A stretch of 64,000 bases of DNA, taken from Beroe forskalii (lineage: Eukaryota; Ctenophora; Nuda; Beroida; Beroidae). Location of the stretch: contig WFMF01000134.1 in the NCBI GenBank assembly GCA_011033025.1, positions 124,001 to 188,000 on the forward strand, written 5' to 3'. The notes below the pieces were generated by a model. That model searched no databases. It worked only from the letters and a program-made list of their open reading frames with translations, and was not told where the DNA came from. Positions within the stretch are counted from its first letter, which is position 1. Every line of letters starts with the position of its first letter. Below are positions 1-11,355 of this stretch, one piece after another. The position numbers and the translations under genes are program-made.

Positions 1-29
1 ATTTTGATCAAATTTTCAGGATATTACGA
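1..29 (+). repeat. Edge of a dispersed repeat
   Basis: The first 28 bases recur exactly at 43501-43528, so the window opens inside a dispersed repeat. The copy at 43.4-43.9 kb lies in AT-rich DNA with no coding content. Only this edge is visible here. Confidence 0.6.
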
Positions 30-189
30 GCGAATGAGATACTTTGTCTGGATGAACCCCCATATATACTAGCAGTAACGAGATACGTAACATGATGTGG
101 ACTGATAAAGTGCGGTTATGTGAGAACTTATTGCATGTTGTTTGTACCAGTGCGGTTATGGGAGAACCCTATCCATGTTGTGAGATAGT

Positions 190-330
190 ATAAGATGTAC
201 CGCAGTGTGACGAGATACCATTATCAATCACTGGATCTCATTATCACTCTAGCGCAGTTTGACGAGATACCATTATCACTCTCTGGATCTCATTATCACT
301 CTCATTATCACTACCGCAGTGTGACGTCAT
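190..330. repeat. Short tandem repeat, CGCAGTGTGACGAGATACCA unit
   Basis: About two and a half diverged copies of a roughly 60-bp unit containing 'gcagtgtgacgagataccat' and 'ctggatctcattatcact'. The 63-codon frame across it is repeat-derived and not a gene. Confidence 0.6.
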
Positions 331-478
331 CGAATAATGGACCTATCCGACCCTTACATCTATCCTATTTAAAGTCCACGTTCTGACCGCATGTTAACCA
401 CGGAAAACCACCTCAACTCGTCACAAGGACGAGGAGCGCATGGCTATTTTATATCAAAAATCAAAACCTGAAATTTTA

Positions 479-632
479 CGATGAAAATTTACGATGAAAA
501 TTTACGATGAAAATTTACGATGAAAATTTACGATGAAAATTTACGATGAAAATTTACGATGAAAATTTACGATGAAAATTTACGATGAAAATTTACGATG
601 AAAATTTACGATGAAAATTAACGACGAAATTT
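479..632 (+). repeat. 13-bp minisatellite (CGATGAAAATTTA)n
   Basis: About 12 near-perfect copies of the 13-mer ACGATGAAAATTT. The unit length and the GAAATTTA core match the much longer array that closes the window (63185-64000, CTGCGAAATTTAA). DNA from 640 to 1480 holds no gene I can support. Confidence 0.9.
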
Positions 633-1072
633 CACCAGACGCAGAGACGCATGAACACTTTGAAATTATTGATATACGCTTAGAGTATGGCTGAGAATGC
701 GAAAATATACGCTAATCTAACGATGCATAGTGATCTGTTGTATTAATTGCACATAATGCACGAGGAGAAGCCGAGTGCTATGATTTCTATTAGCGACATT
801 ACCATTTTCATGCTCTTCGTGTATGCGAGGAGTGCACTATATACCTACAAGTATATCCTCAAAATATGGGCTAATAAGTATATTGGTCCATGATTTATTT
901 GCTTTTTTGTAACACTGAGATGTGGACGGATCAAATCACAGCACTTCTGTACTGTGGTTTGTAGATTAAAATAGATAGTGCGATTACTCAATATCAGAAT
1001 TGCAGAAGTTTAATAACTTCATTACCATCAGTAACTCACCGTTGGATGGAAGCTTATAGCCAGAATTGTATA

Positions 1073-1162
1073 TGGGGGGGCGCAGTCCAATTTTGGGCAA
1101 CATTACCCTCATTTTCAGGAATTGGAAAAATTTTCGTTAACCAAAATTGGACCCCCCCCCTT
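1073..1162. repeat. Small inverted repeat with G7/C9 ends
   Basis: GGGGGGGcgcAGTCCAATTTTGG at the left is answered by CCAAAATTGGACCCCCCCCC at the right across a ~45-base loop, giving a tiny MITE-like hairpin. No coding content. Confidence 0.6.
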
Positions 1163-1542
1163 CCCAAGATAACTGCTCATATTCTTTCGAATATTATCTT
1201 TAAATTCAGAATACTGAGACAGTACGCGGTCGCATCCTTGTATCCTTTTCCCAGTATCAACTTTCCTGGTCACGGCTACTCAGGAAAATTATTGGCGTGA
1301 TAAATCATTTATCCCATCATGTGCTGATAGGGCCGCAGACGTAACAAAAATAGGAAGTATCTATAACATCTTGAGATTCGTAAGACAGATTTCAGTAGAT
1401 CAGAACTCTGCAATCATCTTTCTTTCGCCTTACAATAAGCAGCACCTTTAGGGCTTATCTCCAACCTTTTGAGTCTGGTTCCTCATCTTGGTACCTCCTC
1501 GCCATACTCTAGGATACCTTTTAAACCTCATTAACAGGCCTA

Positions 1543-1989
1543 ATGAACGTCTCCTTCAGCGACTACGAGTATGCCATTCACAACCAGGCTGCCCGCTACT
1601 GCTTGATCTCTTACTATATCTTTACCATCGTTTCGTCTTTCCTCGGGGATTCAATCATCCTAATTGCATCCATTGGATACGATGCCTTCAAGCTTCACAA
1701 AGCCATTGTCACCATCATGCAGCACATGGCAGTGTGTGATCTCATCAACTCATTCAACAATTGTCTCTCCCTTGTTACCCTGATCTCAGAACGGAATAAT
1801 CTGGGGTCCTACCTCTGTAGTTTTAAGAGTTATTTGCCCTATTTTTCCTACCCGGCTAGTTTCTACCTTACAGCTGCCTTGACCGGCTTCAAGCTCCTCA
1901 TAGTCCGGCACCCGATGCATGCTCGTCTCTGGACTGCATCCAAAGCTCATATCGTCGCGTTCTTTCTCATATCATGGGTTTTACAGTAA
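1543..1989 (+). pseudogene. Rhodopsin-type GPCR fragment, TM1 to start of TM4
   Basis: A 148-codon frame that looks like the N-terminal half of a class A G-protein-coupled receptor. TM1 is around residues 22-45 (SSFLGDSIILIAS; the usual GN is GD here). TM2 carries the typical AVCDL pattern (residues 62-80). A Cys follows in the ECL1/TM3 position (SYLCSF), then TM3 and RHPMHAR where DRY-NP would sit. TM4 begins and the frame stops right after ISWVL. That last stretch overlaps a dispersed repeat (1953-1998), so TM4 was probably cut or replaced by repeat DNA. TM5-7 are not found downstream. The first Met was taken because it directly precedes a normal short extracellular tail. An alternative is a real exon ending at ACA|GTAAAG with later exons lost. 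Ligand unknown. Confidence 0.6.
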
Positions 1990-1998
1990 AGAACGCCT
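1953..1998 (+). repeat. Stem-flanked repeat module (GCGTTCT...AGAACGC), copy 1
   Basis: 46 bases matching 39399-39444 at 42 positions. The conserved part begins GCGTTCT and ends AGAACGC (a 7-bp inverted pair) with CATATCATGGGTTTTA in the loop. Inverted copies lie near 39263-39304 and 42500-42542. This copy supplies the last codons of the GPCR fragment. Confidence 0.75.
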
Positions 1999-2794
1999 GT
2001 AGTAGCAGTTCGCCAATAGCACACCTGGTACCGGATTCAATATTTTCGACTAATTTAGCCATTCTGTTGGTTGTTTACCAACCCCGGAACGCGAGGTAGC
2101 GCTGCTGCTAGTAGTTTGTGCGCAGTTTTGCGAAACGTAGCAATTCTGCAACAATATTGCCCGATTTCATAGGCTAAACTTCAGATAGAGTAATTTTGAA
2201 GGTGGCCATTTGATAGAGCACAGCATAGGGAGTTCAATGGTGAAAAGATCATTTGAATACGCCTTTCATGTCAGAAGTTATGATCAATAACACCTCGCGG
2301 CAGAAAACGAGGTTTTCCAGTAGTGGCGTGTTCAACGATTCATTGTGAAGCTCAGGAACATGATATCGAAAATCTATGATCAACTAACAATGTAGAATTT
2401 TATCCTCTATCGATTCTCGAAGGTCCCAAGTCTCTATCTTCAAAATGTGGATTTCTATAAAAGAAACCATGAGATGGTGTAAAAAGTACATCACTGTCTA
2501 CGAATGAGGCACCGCCGCTCTGTAGGCACCGCCGCTCCACCGCGCGCGTGATTCGACAGCGCAAATCAAGTTCCCAGTTTATTTCTGTATACTTGATCGT
2601 GCATGTGTTTGGCCCGTTACCGATTTTGCATGGTTTCTCGCTATTCCTCTCCGGTTTAAGGAGGCCTGTTAGCCAGTTTAAATGAGAAAAATTTGGGTAC
2701 GAAATTTGGGGATTTTTTACAAATATCCCCATATTTTCATTCCGCACGAAGCTTTAAAATGACGTCATCATCATACGTTAACATGCGTAATATT

Positions 2795-3370
2795 CCCAAA
2801 GACTCACCTCATTGCCGGGCTTCACCGTACCCGGCTCCACCTAACGTTGGGCTTCACCAATGCCCCGGGATAACCCCGATACAGGGGCTTACCCGGACCA
2901 AACTCACCTCATTGCAGGGCTTCACCATACCAGGCTCCACCTAGCCTTGGGCTTCACCAATGCCCCGGGATAACCCTGATACAGGGGCTCACCCTTACCA
3001 GACCCACCCCATTCCAGGGCTTCGCCATACCAGGCTACACCGAACCTTGGGCTTCACCAATGCCCCGGGATAACCCTGATACAGGGGCTCACCCGTACCA
3101 GACTCACCCTTACCTTGGGCTTCACCATACCACGCTCCACCGAACCTCGGGCTTCACTGATGTTGTGGGCTTACCCTCAAACATGGCATCACCCATACCA
3201 GCCACTGCAGGCTCCCCCTTACCTTGGGCTTCACTGTACCTGGCTCCACTTTATCCTGGGCTTCACCATAGCTTCGGCTTCCTCACACTAACATTAGCTC
3301 CCCGTACTCCCGTAGTACTAACGTGGGCTCCCCGTATTATTTATTAATTTAGGCTCCCCCAGTCCCCCAC
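2795..3370 (+). repeat. ~100-bp tandem repeats (GGGCTTCACCAATGCCCCGG)
   Basis: Units with 'gccccgggataaccctgatacaggggct' recur at about 2862, 2961 and 3061, with shorter degenerate 'gggcttcaccataccaggctcc' pieces on both sides. The array forms one arm of an inner hairpin with 3785-4196. The two plus-strand frames across it are repeat artefacts. Confidence 0.8.
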
Positions 3371-3784
3371 ACTATTTGAGATCTCCATACAATTACAAAC
3401 TCGGCCCCATACAAACTCGGGGCCCTATACAAACTCGCGCTCCACCACATTCAAAACATGGAAGCATAAGTGGAAACACTATTCCAAATCATAACCCTTA
3501 CCATCGACCAATACCTAACTGTTTATGGTTAGGATAAGGTTTAGCCACGAATGTTAGGGTTACAGTTGGGATGTAAGACAGAAATAGCGCTTTTTTGAAA
3601 ATCGGTGTTCTTCCAATTTGCCCAATTTAGCATTAAATTATTTCCAGTGTATGAAGTATTGGCTCGGGTGAGTGTTGCCGGTGTAGAAGTACTTTAAGCC
3701 CGCCGTTGTTATTGTTCATTGCTACAATGCGATGCCCGTCTCAAGGCGTGGAAGCCAATGTCTGATTCAATAAACTAAAGCCTT

Positions 3785-4196
3785 TCATTGCGTATAGGGG
3801 AATCAATATGGGGGATTGGGGAGCCCAATATGGGGGATTGGGGAGCCCAATTTAAAGTATTGGGGGTCCGAAGTTTGTATGGGGAGCCCAAATTAGTATG
3901 GGGGAGCCCAAATTAGTATGGGTGAGCCTAAATTAATACGGCTAAGCTCAAGTCGTAATGGGGGATTGGGCAGTGAAAGTTAGTATTGAGGACTGGGAGC
4001 CCGATTTTGTATGGGGAGCCCGAGTTTGTATGTGGAACCCAAATTAGTATGGGCGAGCCCGAATTTATATGGGAGATTGGGGGAGCCCAAGTTAATATGG
4101 GGGAGTACGAGTTAATACGGGGGAGCCAAATACATGGATTATATATAGCTGGAGCCGCGTATAGTGAACTGTGAAGCCCGGCAATGAGGTGAGTCT
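3785..4196. repeat. GGGAGCCCAAATTAGTATGG tandem repeats, inverted partner of the preceding array
   Basis: Degenerate 20-25 bp units built on 'gggagcccaa.ttagtatggg'. The right end (AGCCCGGCAATGAGGTGAGTC) is the reverse complement of 2802-2822, so the two arrays face each other. Confidence 0.75.
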
Positions 4197-4893
4197 AGTT
4201 TGGGCTAGTACCGTGTATACTGTATAATAGAGGTGAGCTCCGGAAAATCAGGCAATACCAAGATTCAGGGAAGCGCTGTTTTGGGAAGCTTTGGTAAGAG
4301 GTAATCCCATGTGTAAGGGAAGCTTGGGTAATCGGTATGATATGGGTGTAGCTGTTAAGATCATATACGTGTTATTAGTCGATGTTATACTTGGGTCATA
4401 ATGTCTTCCCCTATTCCCAGCCTTCCATACTCGCCAACCGCATTGAATTTGAATGCCGGTAAATCCCGTATTGTACAGGGTGCGCCAAAAGTCTTGACCC
4501 CTTTCACTTTTTTGATCATTCGAAAAATACAGCAGATATTTCGATTCTGTAAAAAGTTTCTTTAAATATAACCAAAGAATGGCGGATTCTGAGATTTCCC
4601 ATAGCAACCGACCTAAAAATTGAAGATTTTTGGCGTTTTGACATATAAATCTGGAGTTATCAAAACAGAAATGTTTCAGTGATCATGGCCAGTCAATACT
4701 GAATCCTGAGATTTTCGGGTTGCTGTGACTTTCATAGCAACCACACGAGTTTCCATAGCAACCAGAATCAAAATGGAAGAATCTGGGCTTCTTTAAAAAA
4801 TAAAACTCGCTAATTGCCATTTATTTCAATTCTATTGCTGGTAGATAGGGTAGTAAACACTACAAAATGTTCAATTACAGTGAATCTAATTCG

Positions 4894-5330
4894 TCGGACA
4901 TAATTATCACGGACATTAAATTCACGCTGAGCACATCAGCGTGAATATTAATGTCCATGAAAAATTTGTTCGTGATACTTATGTCCGTGATTTTCAAGTC
5001 CGTGAAAATTAAGTCCGGTATTTCCTCTTAAAATTTCCAGGGTAGAGACGCGAAATTTCTGACTGTATCTCTTTAAACGCAACGATAAAAATTTTTAAGG
5101 AAATTATACTTCTGCAATAAACCTGCATTATAAAACCTTATAAAACCTGCAATATAGATATTTATCATATTAATCAAAGAAATATATTAGAAAAATCTTG
5201 AAATTCAAATCGTGGAAAAAATGGAAAAAATCGAACCGAAAATTTCGAGATTTTCTTGAAATTTGAAGTGGCAGGATCGAGCGTGAAATTTTAGGTCCGT
5301 GAAACTTAAGTCCTTGATAATTATGTCCGA
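4894..5330. mobile_element. TIR (MITE-like) element, TCGGACATAATTATCACGGAC family, copy 1
   Basis: Starts TCGGACATAATTATCACGGAC and ends with its near reverse complement. Next to the left end is a hairpin (TTCACGCTGAG...CAGCGTGAA), and 'gtccgtgaaaattaagtccg' blocks repeat inward. A second copy at 36852-37245 keeps both termini and the hairpin. No protein is encoded, so it is non-autonomous. Confidence 0.8.
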
Positions 5331-7104
5331 TAAGGTAGCTCAATAGGGGTTCAATGCATGTTCAAAGTAGTCTCCTTGGGTGGAATTTGGGGCTAATGTA
5401 AGCCCGGTTGCTATGGAAACTCGTGTGGTTGCTGTGAGGGTCATAGCAGCCTGAAAATCTCTGAATTCAGCGTTGACTGAAACTTTTAGCTTTCACAGAA
5501 TCGAAATATCTATTTTTTATCATGACCAATCAAAACATTAAATTTGGTCTTGATCTATATGTCAGAAATGCCAAAAATCTTTGATCTTTAGGTCGGTTGC
5601 TATGGGAACTCGTGTGGTTGCTATGGACGTCACAGCAACCTAAAAATCTCAGAATCCGCCATTCTTTTTACAGAATCGAAGTATCTGCTGTAGTCAGAAC
5701 TGTATTATCTTAACCTTGGTATTCTCGATATCCATAATCATGTAGTTGTACCCCTACACTCGTGCCCAAAACACACAAAAAGATGCGAATCCTATACACA
5801 CAATGACACAGCGCCCATAAACACATTTAAAGCATTTCTAGATTGTAATCAAAATTTTGAATGAATACTCAAGCTTCAGCCTTCTTCATTTACTTTAGTT
5901 AGTCACTATAGTTTAGTCAAAATGTTATTTTGCAGCTGTACCAAAATAGTACATCAGTTAAATGTCTACCCTGTATACTATACAGGGATTACTGAACTAG
6001 TACACAGCATGATTTAATCAAAAATGTCACTGTAAAAGTTGAAAGGAAGGCTAAAGCTATGCAAAATAGGTAACGGGCCAAACACACGCACGAGCAAGTA
6101 CACAGAAATAACCTATGAACTTGTTTTACGCTGTCGAATCACGCGCGCAATGGAGCAGCGGTACCTACAGAGCAGCGGTACCTCATTCGTAGACAGTAAT
6201 GTACTTTTTTACACCATCTCATGGTTTCTTTTATAGAAATCCACATTTTGAAGATAGAGACTTGGGACCTTCGAGAATCGATAGAGGATAAAATTCTACA
6301 TTGTTAGTTGATCATAGATTTTCGATATCATGTTCCTGAGCTTCACAATGAATCGTTGAACACGCCACTTCTGGAAAACCTCGTTTTCTGCCGCGAGGTG
6401 TTATTGATCATAATTTCTGACATGAAAGGCGTATTCAAATGATCTTTTCACCATTGAACTCCCTATGCTGTGCTCTATCGAATGGCCACCTTCAAAATTA
6501 CTCTTTCTGAAGTTTAGCCTATGAAATCGGGCAATATTGTTGCAGAATTGCTACGTTTCGCAAAACTGCGCACAAACTACTAGCAGCAGCGCTACCTCGC
6601 GTTCCGGGGTTGTTTACAGAACTTTCAAGAGAATTGAATTGAATTTTCACAGTAACACTGAACACTGATATAATTCTTCAATTTCAATGTGTTTGAATAT
6701 TCTTCAATAACACTGAACAATGAACATATAGCACTCAGAACATTGAACACGCAGTATAAATTCTTCAAACTGCAATGAAGGTAACACTGAATATTCTAAA
6801 TATCACACCCAGAAGATGCTCAATCAACAGATATTACCGTACTTTGAGCTTTTTGAAGAGTCTTTATCTCCTGAGGGCCTTTGCGAAGCTCAGCTAGAGG
6901 GTTGGATTCGGGGCTACTTTCTTCTACATTCCGAATCCTCAAATTTAATTGTATAAAGTAGTGTTGTAAAGTTGATGATGATACTCCTGATTCTGCTACT
7001 CCTAGGGACCGGTTATTAAAATTGCTCAAAAATGATCCCATTTTTTTCCTTTGGCTTGTTAAAAAAAGGCCGACTAAATAAAGGCCATTAATTACCTTGG
7101 CCAA

Positions 7105-7400
7105 TTACCTTGATCAATATTTTTTGGCGAGTTCCGCACAGATTTCCCATACTAAAAGGGACGTGGTCGATAACAGCCAAACAAGAGATTTTAGAGTTCT
7201 GAAAAGTGTTCAAATCGATTTCTCGTGCCAAAAAACATAGCCTTAGAGTATAATCATTCATTACCCTGATCAATGATTTTTTCTATAATTTCTGCACAGA
7301 TTTCCCACGCAAAAAAGGGGTGTGGCCGGTAACAGCCAAAGTAAAAGTTTCAATCGATTTCTCGTGCCAAAAAACATGGGTTTACAGTATAATCTGTACG
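7105..7400. repeat. ~155-bp direct duplication
   Basis: 7105-7260 and 7261-7400 are diverged copies sharing 'cacagatttccca', 'ataacagccaa' and 'atcgatttctcgtgccaaaa'. The second copy runs up to the downstream flank of the SLC12-like exon, so the duplication lies in the intron after that exon. Confidence 0.65.
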
Positions 7401-7457
7401 CCACGCAAACTTACGCCGCACACACAAAACTGCAGTTTGAACTGCCACCGTAATTAC

Positions 7458-7615
7458 CGTGTTGCTGCTGTTTTCCTTGATGGTGTGGTTGAGGGACTGG
7501 TATCGCTCGATGTCCGTCTTGTTGGTGAACATATCCGGAACTACCACGGTGTGCACTTCCGCTTCTATTCGGAGGATCTTGAGGATGCCCTGCAGCTGTA
7601 CCTTCTCCGTGGAAC
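7458..7615 (-). CDS. SLC12 (cation-chloride cotransporter)-like C-terminal exon
   Basis: A 158-bp exon on the minus strand. It is preceded by a good acceptor (TTCTATTGCAG at 7616-7626) and followed by donor ACG|GTAATT. A second donor, GGC|GTAAGT at 7414, would extend it to 7415. The peptide contains LQGILKILRIEAEVHTVVVP, then a variable stretch and LNHTIKENSSNT. That order fits the cytoplasmic C-terminal domain of SLC12 transporters, where an L-RI-AEV strand is followed by an L-N-E-x-I-R-E-x-S segment leading to the 'LPRPP' strand; the SLC12A9/CIP branch is my best guess from memory. No other exon of this transporter is visible on either side. It could be an isolated or relic exon. The 20-bp tandem array lies immediately upstream of its acceptor. 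Confidence 0.5.
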
Positions 7616-7628
7616 CTGCAATAGAACC

Positions 7629-7728
7629 ACGTCAGTGTTAGAGACACAACGTCAGTGTTAGAGACACAACGTCAGTGTTAGAGACACAACGTCAGTGTTA
7701 GAGACACAACGTCAGTGTTACAAACACT
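7629..7728. repeat. 20-bp tandem repeat (ACGTCAGTGTTAGAGACACA)5
   Basis: Five units, the last one diverged. On the transcribed (minus) strand of the SLC12-like exon the array reads as pyrimidine-rich TGTGTCTCTAACACTGACGT and ends 13 bases before the acceptor AG, so it forms the last part of the upstream intron. Confidence 0.9.
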
Positions 7729-8497
7729 ATATGAAAGTACAGTCAGTCACAGTGTCAGTCAGTGCCACTAGTAGAGACACATCGTCAGTATTTGAACCGA
7801 GAATAGAAAATATCCGAATGAATTTTAGTACAACAAATCGCAGTTCATTGGTAATTACTTTCTTGACTAATAATTGAGTTCATGAAACCTTCAAGTTGAA
7901 GCCCTCAACAAGTACCATAGCTATCATACCCCTACTAAGAACCCATGGTATACCCCCTACTAAGAACCCATGGTACTCGCACAAACCCCTGTCTCCATTT
8001 AATTGCCCACTACAGTTCGGTCACAAAGCCACAATACCGGGGCACATAACAGAGTACCTACTGAGTACCTATTTCTTGAGATTCCCGTGATCTGTACTGT
8101 GCTGAATGATGGAAATAATAGGCGTTTGTTGAGGGCGTTCGCCTCATTATTCCCTCAATTACAAACCCTCTTGTCGCTCATAAACGTTTTTGTACTCGAG
8201 TCATAGGTAGCAGCTGTTTACTTGTTTCGTGGTATCAGTGGCTGTTTAAATAGTCTGGTACGAAGTGAGCTCGGTGTATGGGATATATCCCTCTACTCGT
8301 TTGTAGTTACTTTTTTTCGTTTACCAGTTCCCCCGCAACAGAGCTCGTAAACCTCGGCCAGCTTAAGACAGTCCGGTCAGGCCGTAGACTGCAGTAGTTT
8401 GTACTTCCAGCAAACTTTGATAGAATATGTTAATAGACGTTGATTTCGAATGTAACGGTATCAGTGTGATGTTCCTGTAGCGGGATGTTATCTCCCC

Positions 8498-8945
8498 AAC
8501 AAACTTAAATTATGCACCTCCCAGGCGTGTTTATACTATGTATTCAAAAACCCTATAGGCACCAGGGTACCGTGTGCAATAAATTATTACGCACTGTAGT
8601 GCCGAAAATCGGATTTATTACGCACTGTAGGACATAATAATTTATTATTATGTCCTACAGGTGCAGTAGAACAGTGCGTAATAATTTATTTCGCACAGTT
8701 GAGCAAACTGTGCCTTCAAATCTTAATTTAAAACATTTCCTTGTGTTTGAAAATATTGCTATTTTTTCGAGTAAAGTCGGTGCATAATTCAGTTTAATAA
8801 CTCGTAAAAACTACTAAACTCAGCATTAAAAAACCTCGGCCTTCGGCCTCGGTTTTTCAATGCAATATTACAAACTCGGGCCTTCGGCCCTCGTGTGTAA
8901 TATGACGTTTAGTAATTTTTATTCGTTACTAAACCCTTCATTATA
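8498..8945 (+). mobile_element. Non-autonomous hairpin element, family H, copy 1
   Basis: Matches 49855-50272 in reverse complement over its whole length, with a few small indels. It has two stem modules. One is bounded by TTATGCACCTCC and GGTGCATAATT and contains repeated 'gtgcgtaataatttatt' blocks. The other is bounded by GTTTAATAACTCGTAAAAAC and its reverse complement, and contains two short hairpins with TTCG loops (CTCGGCCTTCGGCCTCGG, CGGGCCTTCGGCCCTCG). No coding content. Confidence 0.8.
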
Positions 8946-9457
8946 CATGTACATTATACTCGACAGAGAATCTTAATTCATCATCTTGTGTTGTTTTCGA
9001 GAACCATAGTCGTAGTGAAATACCGTTATGGACACCTTCCACCTTTCTATAGGCGTGTACTGTGTAGAATAGATCGACCACTGTCCATATCGGGTCCATA
9101 TCGGCCTATACCTTCTGCTCTCCTTATGGGCTGAGAGTCTTATTCGGAAACATGACTTGAGCTACGCCCTCGGGAAGTATACCAAAAAGGACCCAGTAGG
9201 TCATGCGTTGCTCGTTCAGGGGTTCATCTATCATGAAACTCATCAGGCGTTCAAGCAAGCTCTCAACTAGAGTTTACGATGTTGAATGTTACTACCAGGA
9301 ATCTTCAAGAAATTTATAGCTAGTATAGCTCCGTGAATCGCAGTGAAATCCTCTGATTGCGTCGACCAAGGGAAACATCCTTGTTATCGATCTATTATCT
9401 AATTATCTAAAACAACGTTTTTTTTTCTGGTTTTGTACTTAGCTCTGTGGTGCGTTG

Positions 9458-9465
9458 TATAAAAG
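9458..9465 (+). promoter_or_regulatory. TATA box of the glycosyltransferase gene
   Basis: TATAAAAG lies 170 bp before the first ATG of the intron-less GT8 gene. A start about 30 bp downstream would give a 5' leader of roughly 140 bases. Core-promoter inference only. Confidence 0.45.
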
Positions 9466-9627
9466 CTGTTTGTTTTGTGTGCAATATTAACAAACAATTT
9501 CTCCAGGAGTTTCATGAAACTGAAGAAATACTGACAGGTGCATTGTGAACCATTGAGATCTTCGTCAGTGATACCAGAGTGAAGACCAGGTAGCGAACCT
9601 GAATCAGAGGAACTTGATCATCAGACA

Positions 9628-10747
9628 ATGTTCTTATCCTCTAAAAAAGAATCAAATAGATTAACAATCCTAGAAGAAAGGAGTCTTAGAACAATGAAGA
9701 TGTATCATAGGAGAATTATAGCTGTTTCAGTTGCATTATTTTTGTTCCTTGTTTGGACTAATTGGACAAGCATAACACACACAAGTACCTACTTGTATCA
9801 GATTGTTCAAATGATGTCTTGGGATCAGTCCCGCATACAGACGAGACTTAAGCTCGCTGCAGAAGATGAGTGGAGACTGCATAGCCTCAACATGAGACAT
9901 TACAAATCAGAATGTGCAGTAGCAGATGACAACCCTAAGCATGCTTGGATTACAGCGCTAAATAATGACGAATATGCCATCCCAACATTGGTACTGGGCT
10001 ACTTATTGGATAAACTTTCATGTGTCAGAACTAAAATCGCTTTGGTTTCTGATGGCGTTTCTCCGTTAGGGAAGATGGCTCTTGAGGCTGTTGGGTTCAA
10101 AGTTCAGGTCACAAAAGGGCTGGATTGCAACTATATGGATGAGCTTCACAGAAGAGAAATCAGCAACAAAGGAATCTCAGGAACCCATACGAGACTTCTA
10201 GTATTCAACATGACCGAATACGACAAAGTAATTTATCTTGATAGCGATTTCTTCCCCATTTCCCCCCTTGGATTCGCTCTTCGACGAGTTACAGCCACAT
10301 AAAGTGACTGTAGCCTTTGGTTCACCCCATAGTACCCTCGATCCCGGATTCAATGCAGGTCTGGTAGGACTTGTTCCTGATAACGAGCTTTACCAACAAG
10401 TCATGGACTTTTGGAAGGACTTGTCTGCCAAAGACTGCCCAGATGATCAGAGGTTGCTGTGGTGGTATTTTGCAAACCAGGAAAACTGGATTCCAGTGTC
10501 CTACAGTTTTAACGTAAGGAGGGAGCGGTATTTCCCCATGCGAAGTTTCCACTTTGCTCGAAGTAACTCTGAGCCGAAGCCGTGGGAATGGACCTCTCGA
10601 CCACCTGACAAGGAGCTCCGGTCTTTCAACGAACCCATGTACACAGTTATGGGCATAATTACCCTTTGGTGGAAATACTTGCTTACTGCCATTGAGGAAA
10701 AAGAATTGCACGAATTTTGGGACAGTGTGAAGCATCTAGTTACGTAG
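9628..10747 (+). pseudogene. GT8-family glycosyltransferase, type II membrane protein, one-base frameshift
   Basis: Single-exon gene that would encode 372 residues. Residues 1-29 form a basic cytosolic tail. Residues 30-46 (IAVSVALFLFLVWTNW) are a signal-anchor, so the enzyme would face the Golgi lumen. The GT8 domain starts at AWITALNNDEYAIP (106-119). YLDSDFF (203-209) holds the DxD metal/nucleotide-sugar site. The second half has FNAGLVGLVP, DQRLLWWYF and HFARSNSEPKPWEW, as in glycogenin-like GT8 enzymes. The frame breaks in a run of six C at 10262-10267: with five C the reading continues SPLDSLFDEL without loss, otherwise it ends at 10302. No other lesion is seen, so this is either a very young pseudogene or a sequencing error. 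A second Met (9691) would shorten the tail but keep the anchor. Donor sugar and acceptor cannot be read from the sequence. Confidence 0.85.
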
Positions 10748-11145
10748 GATCCATTAATTGGGCGGGAAGATCCATTTATTGTTTTTCACAAATTACCCAG
10801 TTCCATATTATCATGTATCATATATTTGACAATTTTTGTTGAATATTATGACTGATTTTGCCATTAGTTCAGATTATAGTTTTTTAGGTTTTTTGATTCG
10901 AGATTTTGAGATTGTCATAAATTGGAAATCAGTATATCCCGTTATTATTGCCGTTGAGTTTATCCTTATTTCTTCTCTCTTACTGGTTTTCTTCCCGATG
11001 AAGCACTAAAGGATTTACCCATGATTATATTGCCATTTGATATCACTTGATTCACCACAGAACTTATCTGGTCATTGATACCAACTGATTTCGATTTTTG
11101 GGTAGCTTGCATCGAATTAAAACTTTAAAAAGAGACACGACGGAA

Positions 11146-11151
11146 AATAAA
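11146..11151 (+). terminator. Possible polyadenylation signal for the GT8 gene
   Basis: AATAAA about 400 bp after the stop codon; a second lies near 11171. No experimental support; a weak call. Confidence 0.25.
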
Positions 11152-11355
11152 ATCGGTACTACAGTGTTATAATAAACTAATCAATTCGGCACTTTAGTGC
11201 CAAAGTAAATAAAAATTTGGCACGACAGATGACAACAGCAACTTTAGTTTTAGATTGTAGTTCCTATAGCACTATACATATAGGGATTAGTGACACTCCA
11301 TAAACTGTCCTGGGCATTGGGAGGCGAAATTTGACGGTCAACTTGCGCACTGATT

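Larger units (their letters stand above)
2075..6612. mobile_element. 4.5-kb nested fold-back element
   Basis: The outer arms, 2075-2632 and 6059-6612, are inverted copies of about 555 bp that can be followed base by base (for example the GGAACGCGAGGTAGCGCTGC end). Inside are a second inverted level (2800-3360 against 3785-4196, both built of tandem units) and a third (4570-4770 against 5400-5660, containing 'catagcaaccacacgag'). A TIR element (4894-5330) sits in the innermost loop. No transposase frame is visible. Open frames at 2400-2747 (-) and 6039-6236 (+) are the two arms read in the same sense and encode the same repeat-derived peptide. I see no clear target duplication. Confidence 0.8.

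Noticed and set aside
6820..7104. 94-codon minus-strand frame ending STVISVD
   Set aside because: Possible exon in composition, but no recognised homology; it overlaps the edge of a direct duplication. I looked for a link to the SLC12-like exon and found none.
9073..9270. 65-codon frame (SLWAESLIRKHDLSYALGKY...) upstream of the GT8 gene
   Set aside because: Coding-like composition but no start codon, no convincing acceptor and no family I recognise.
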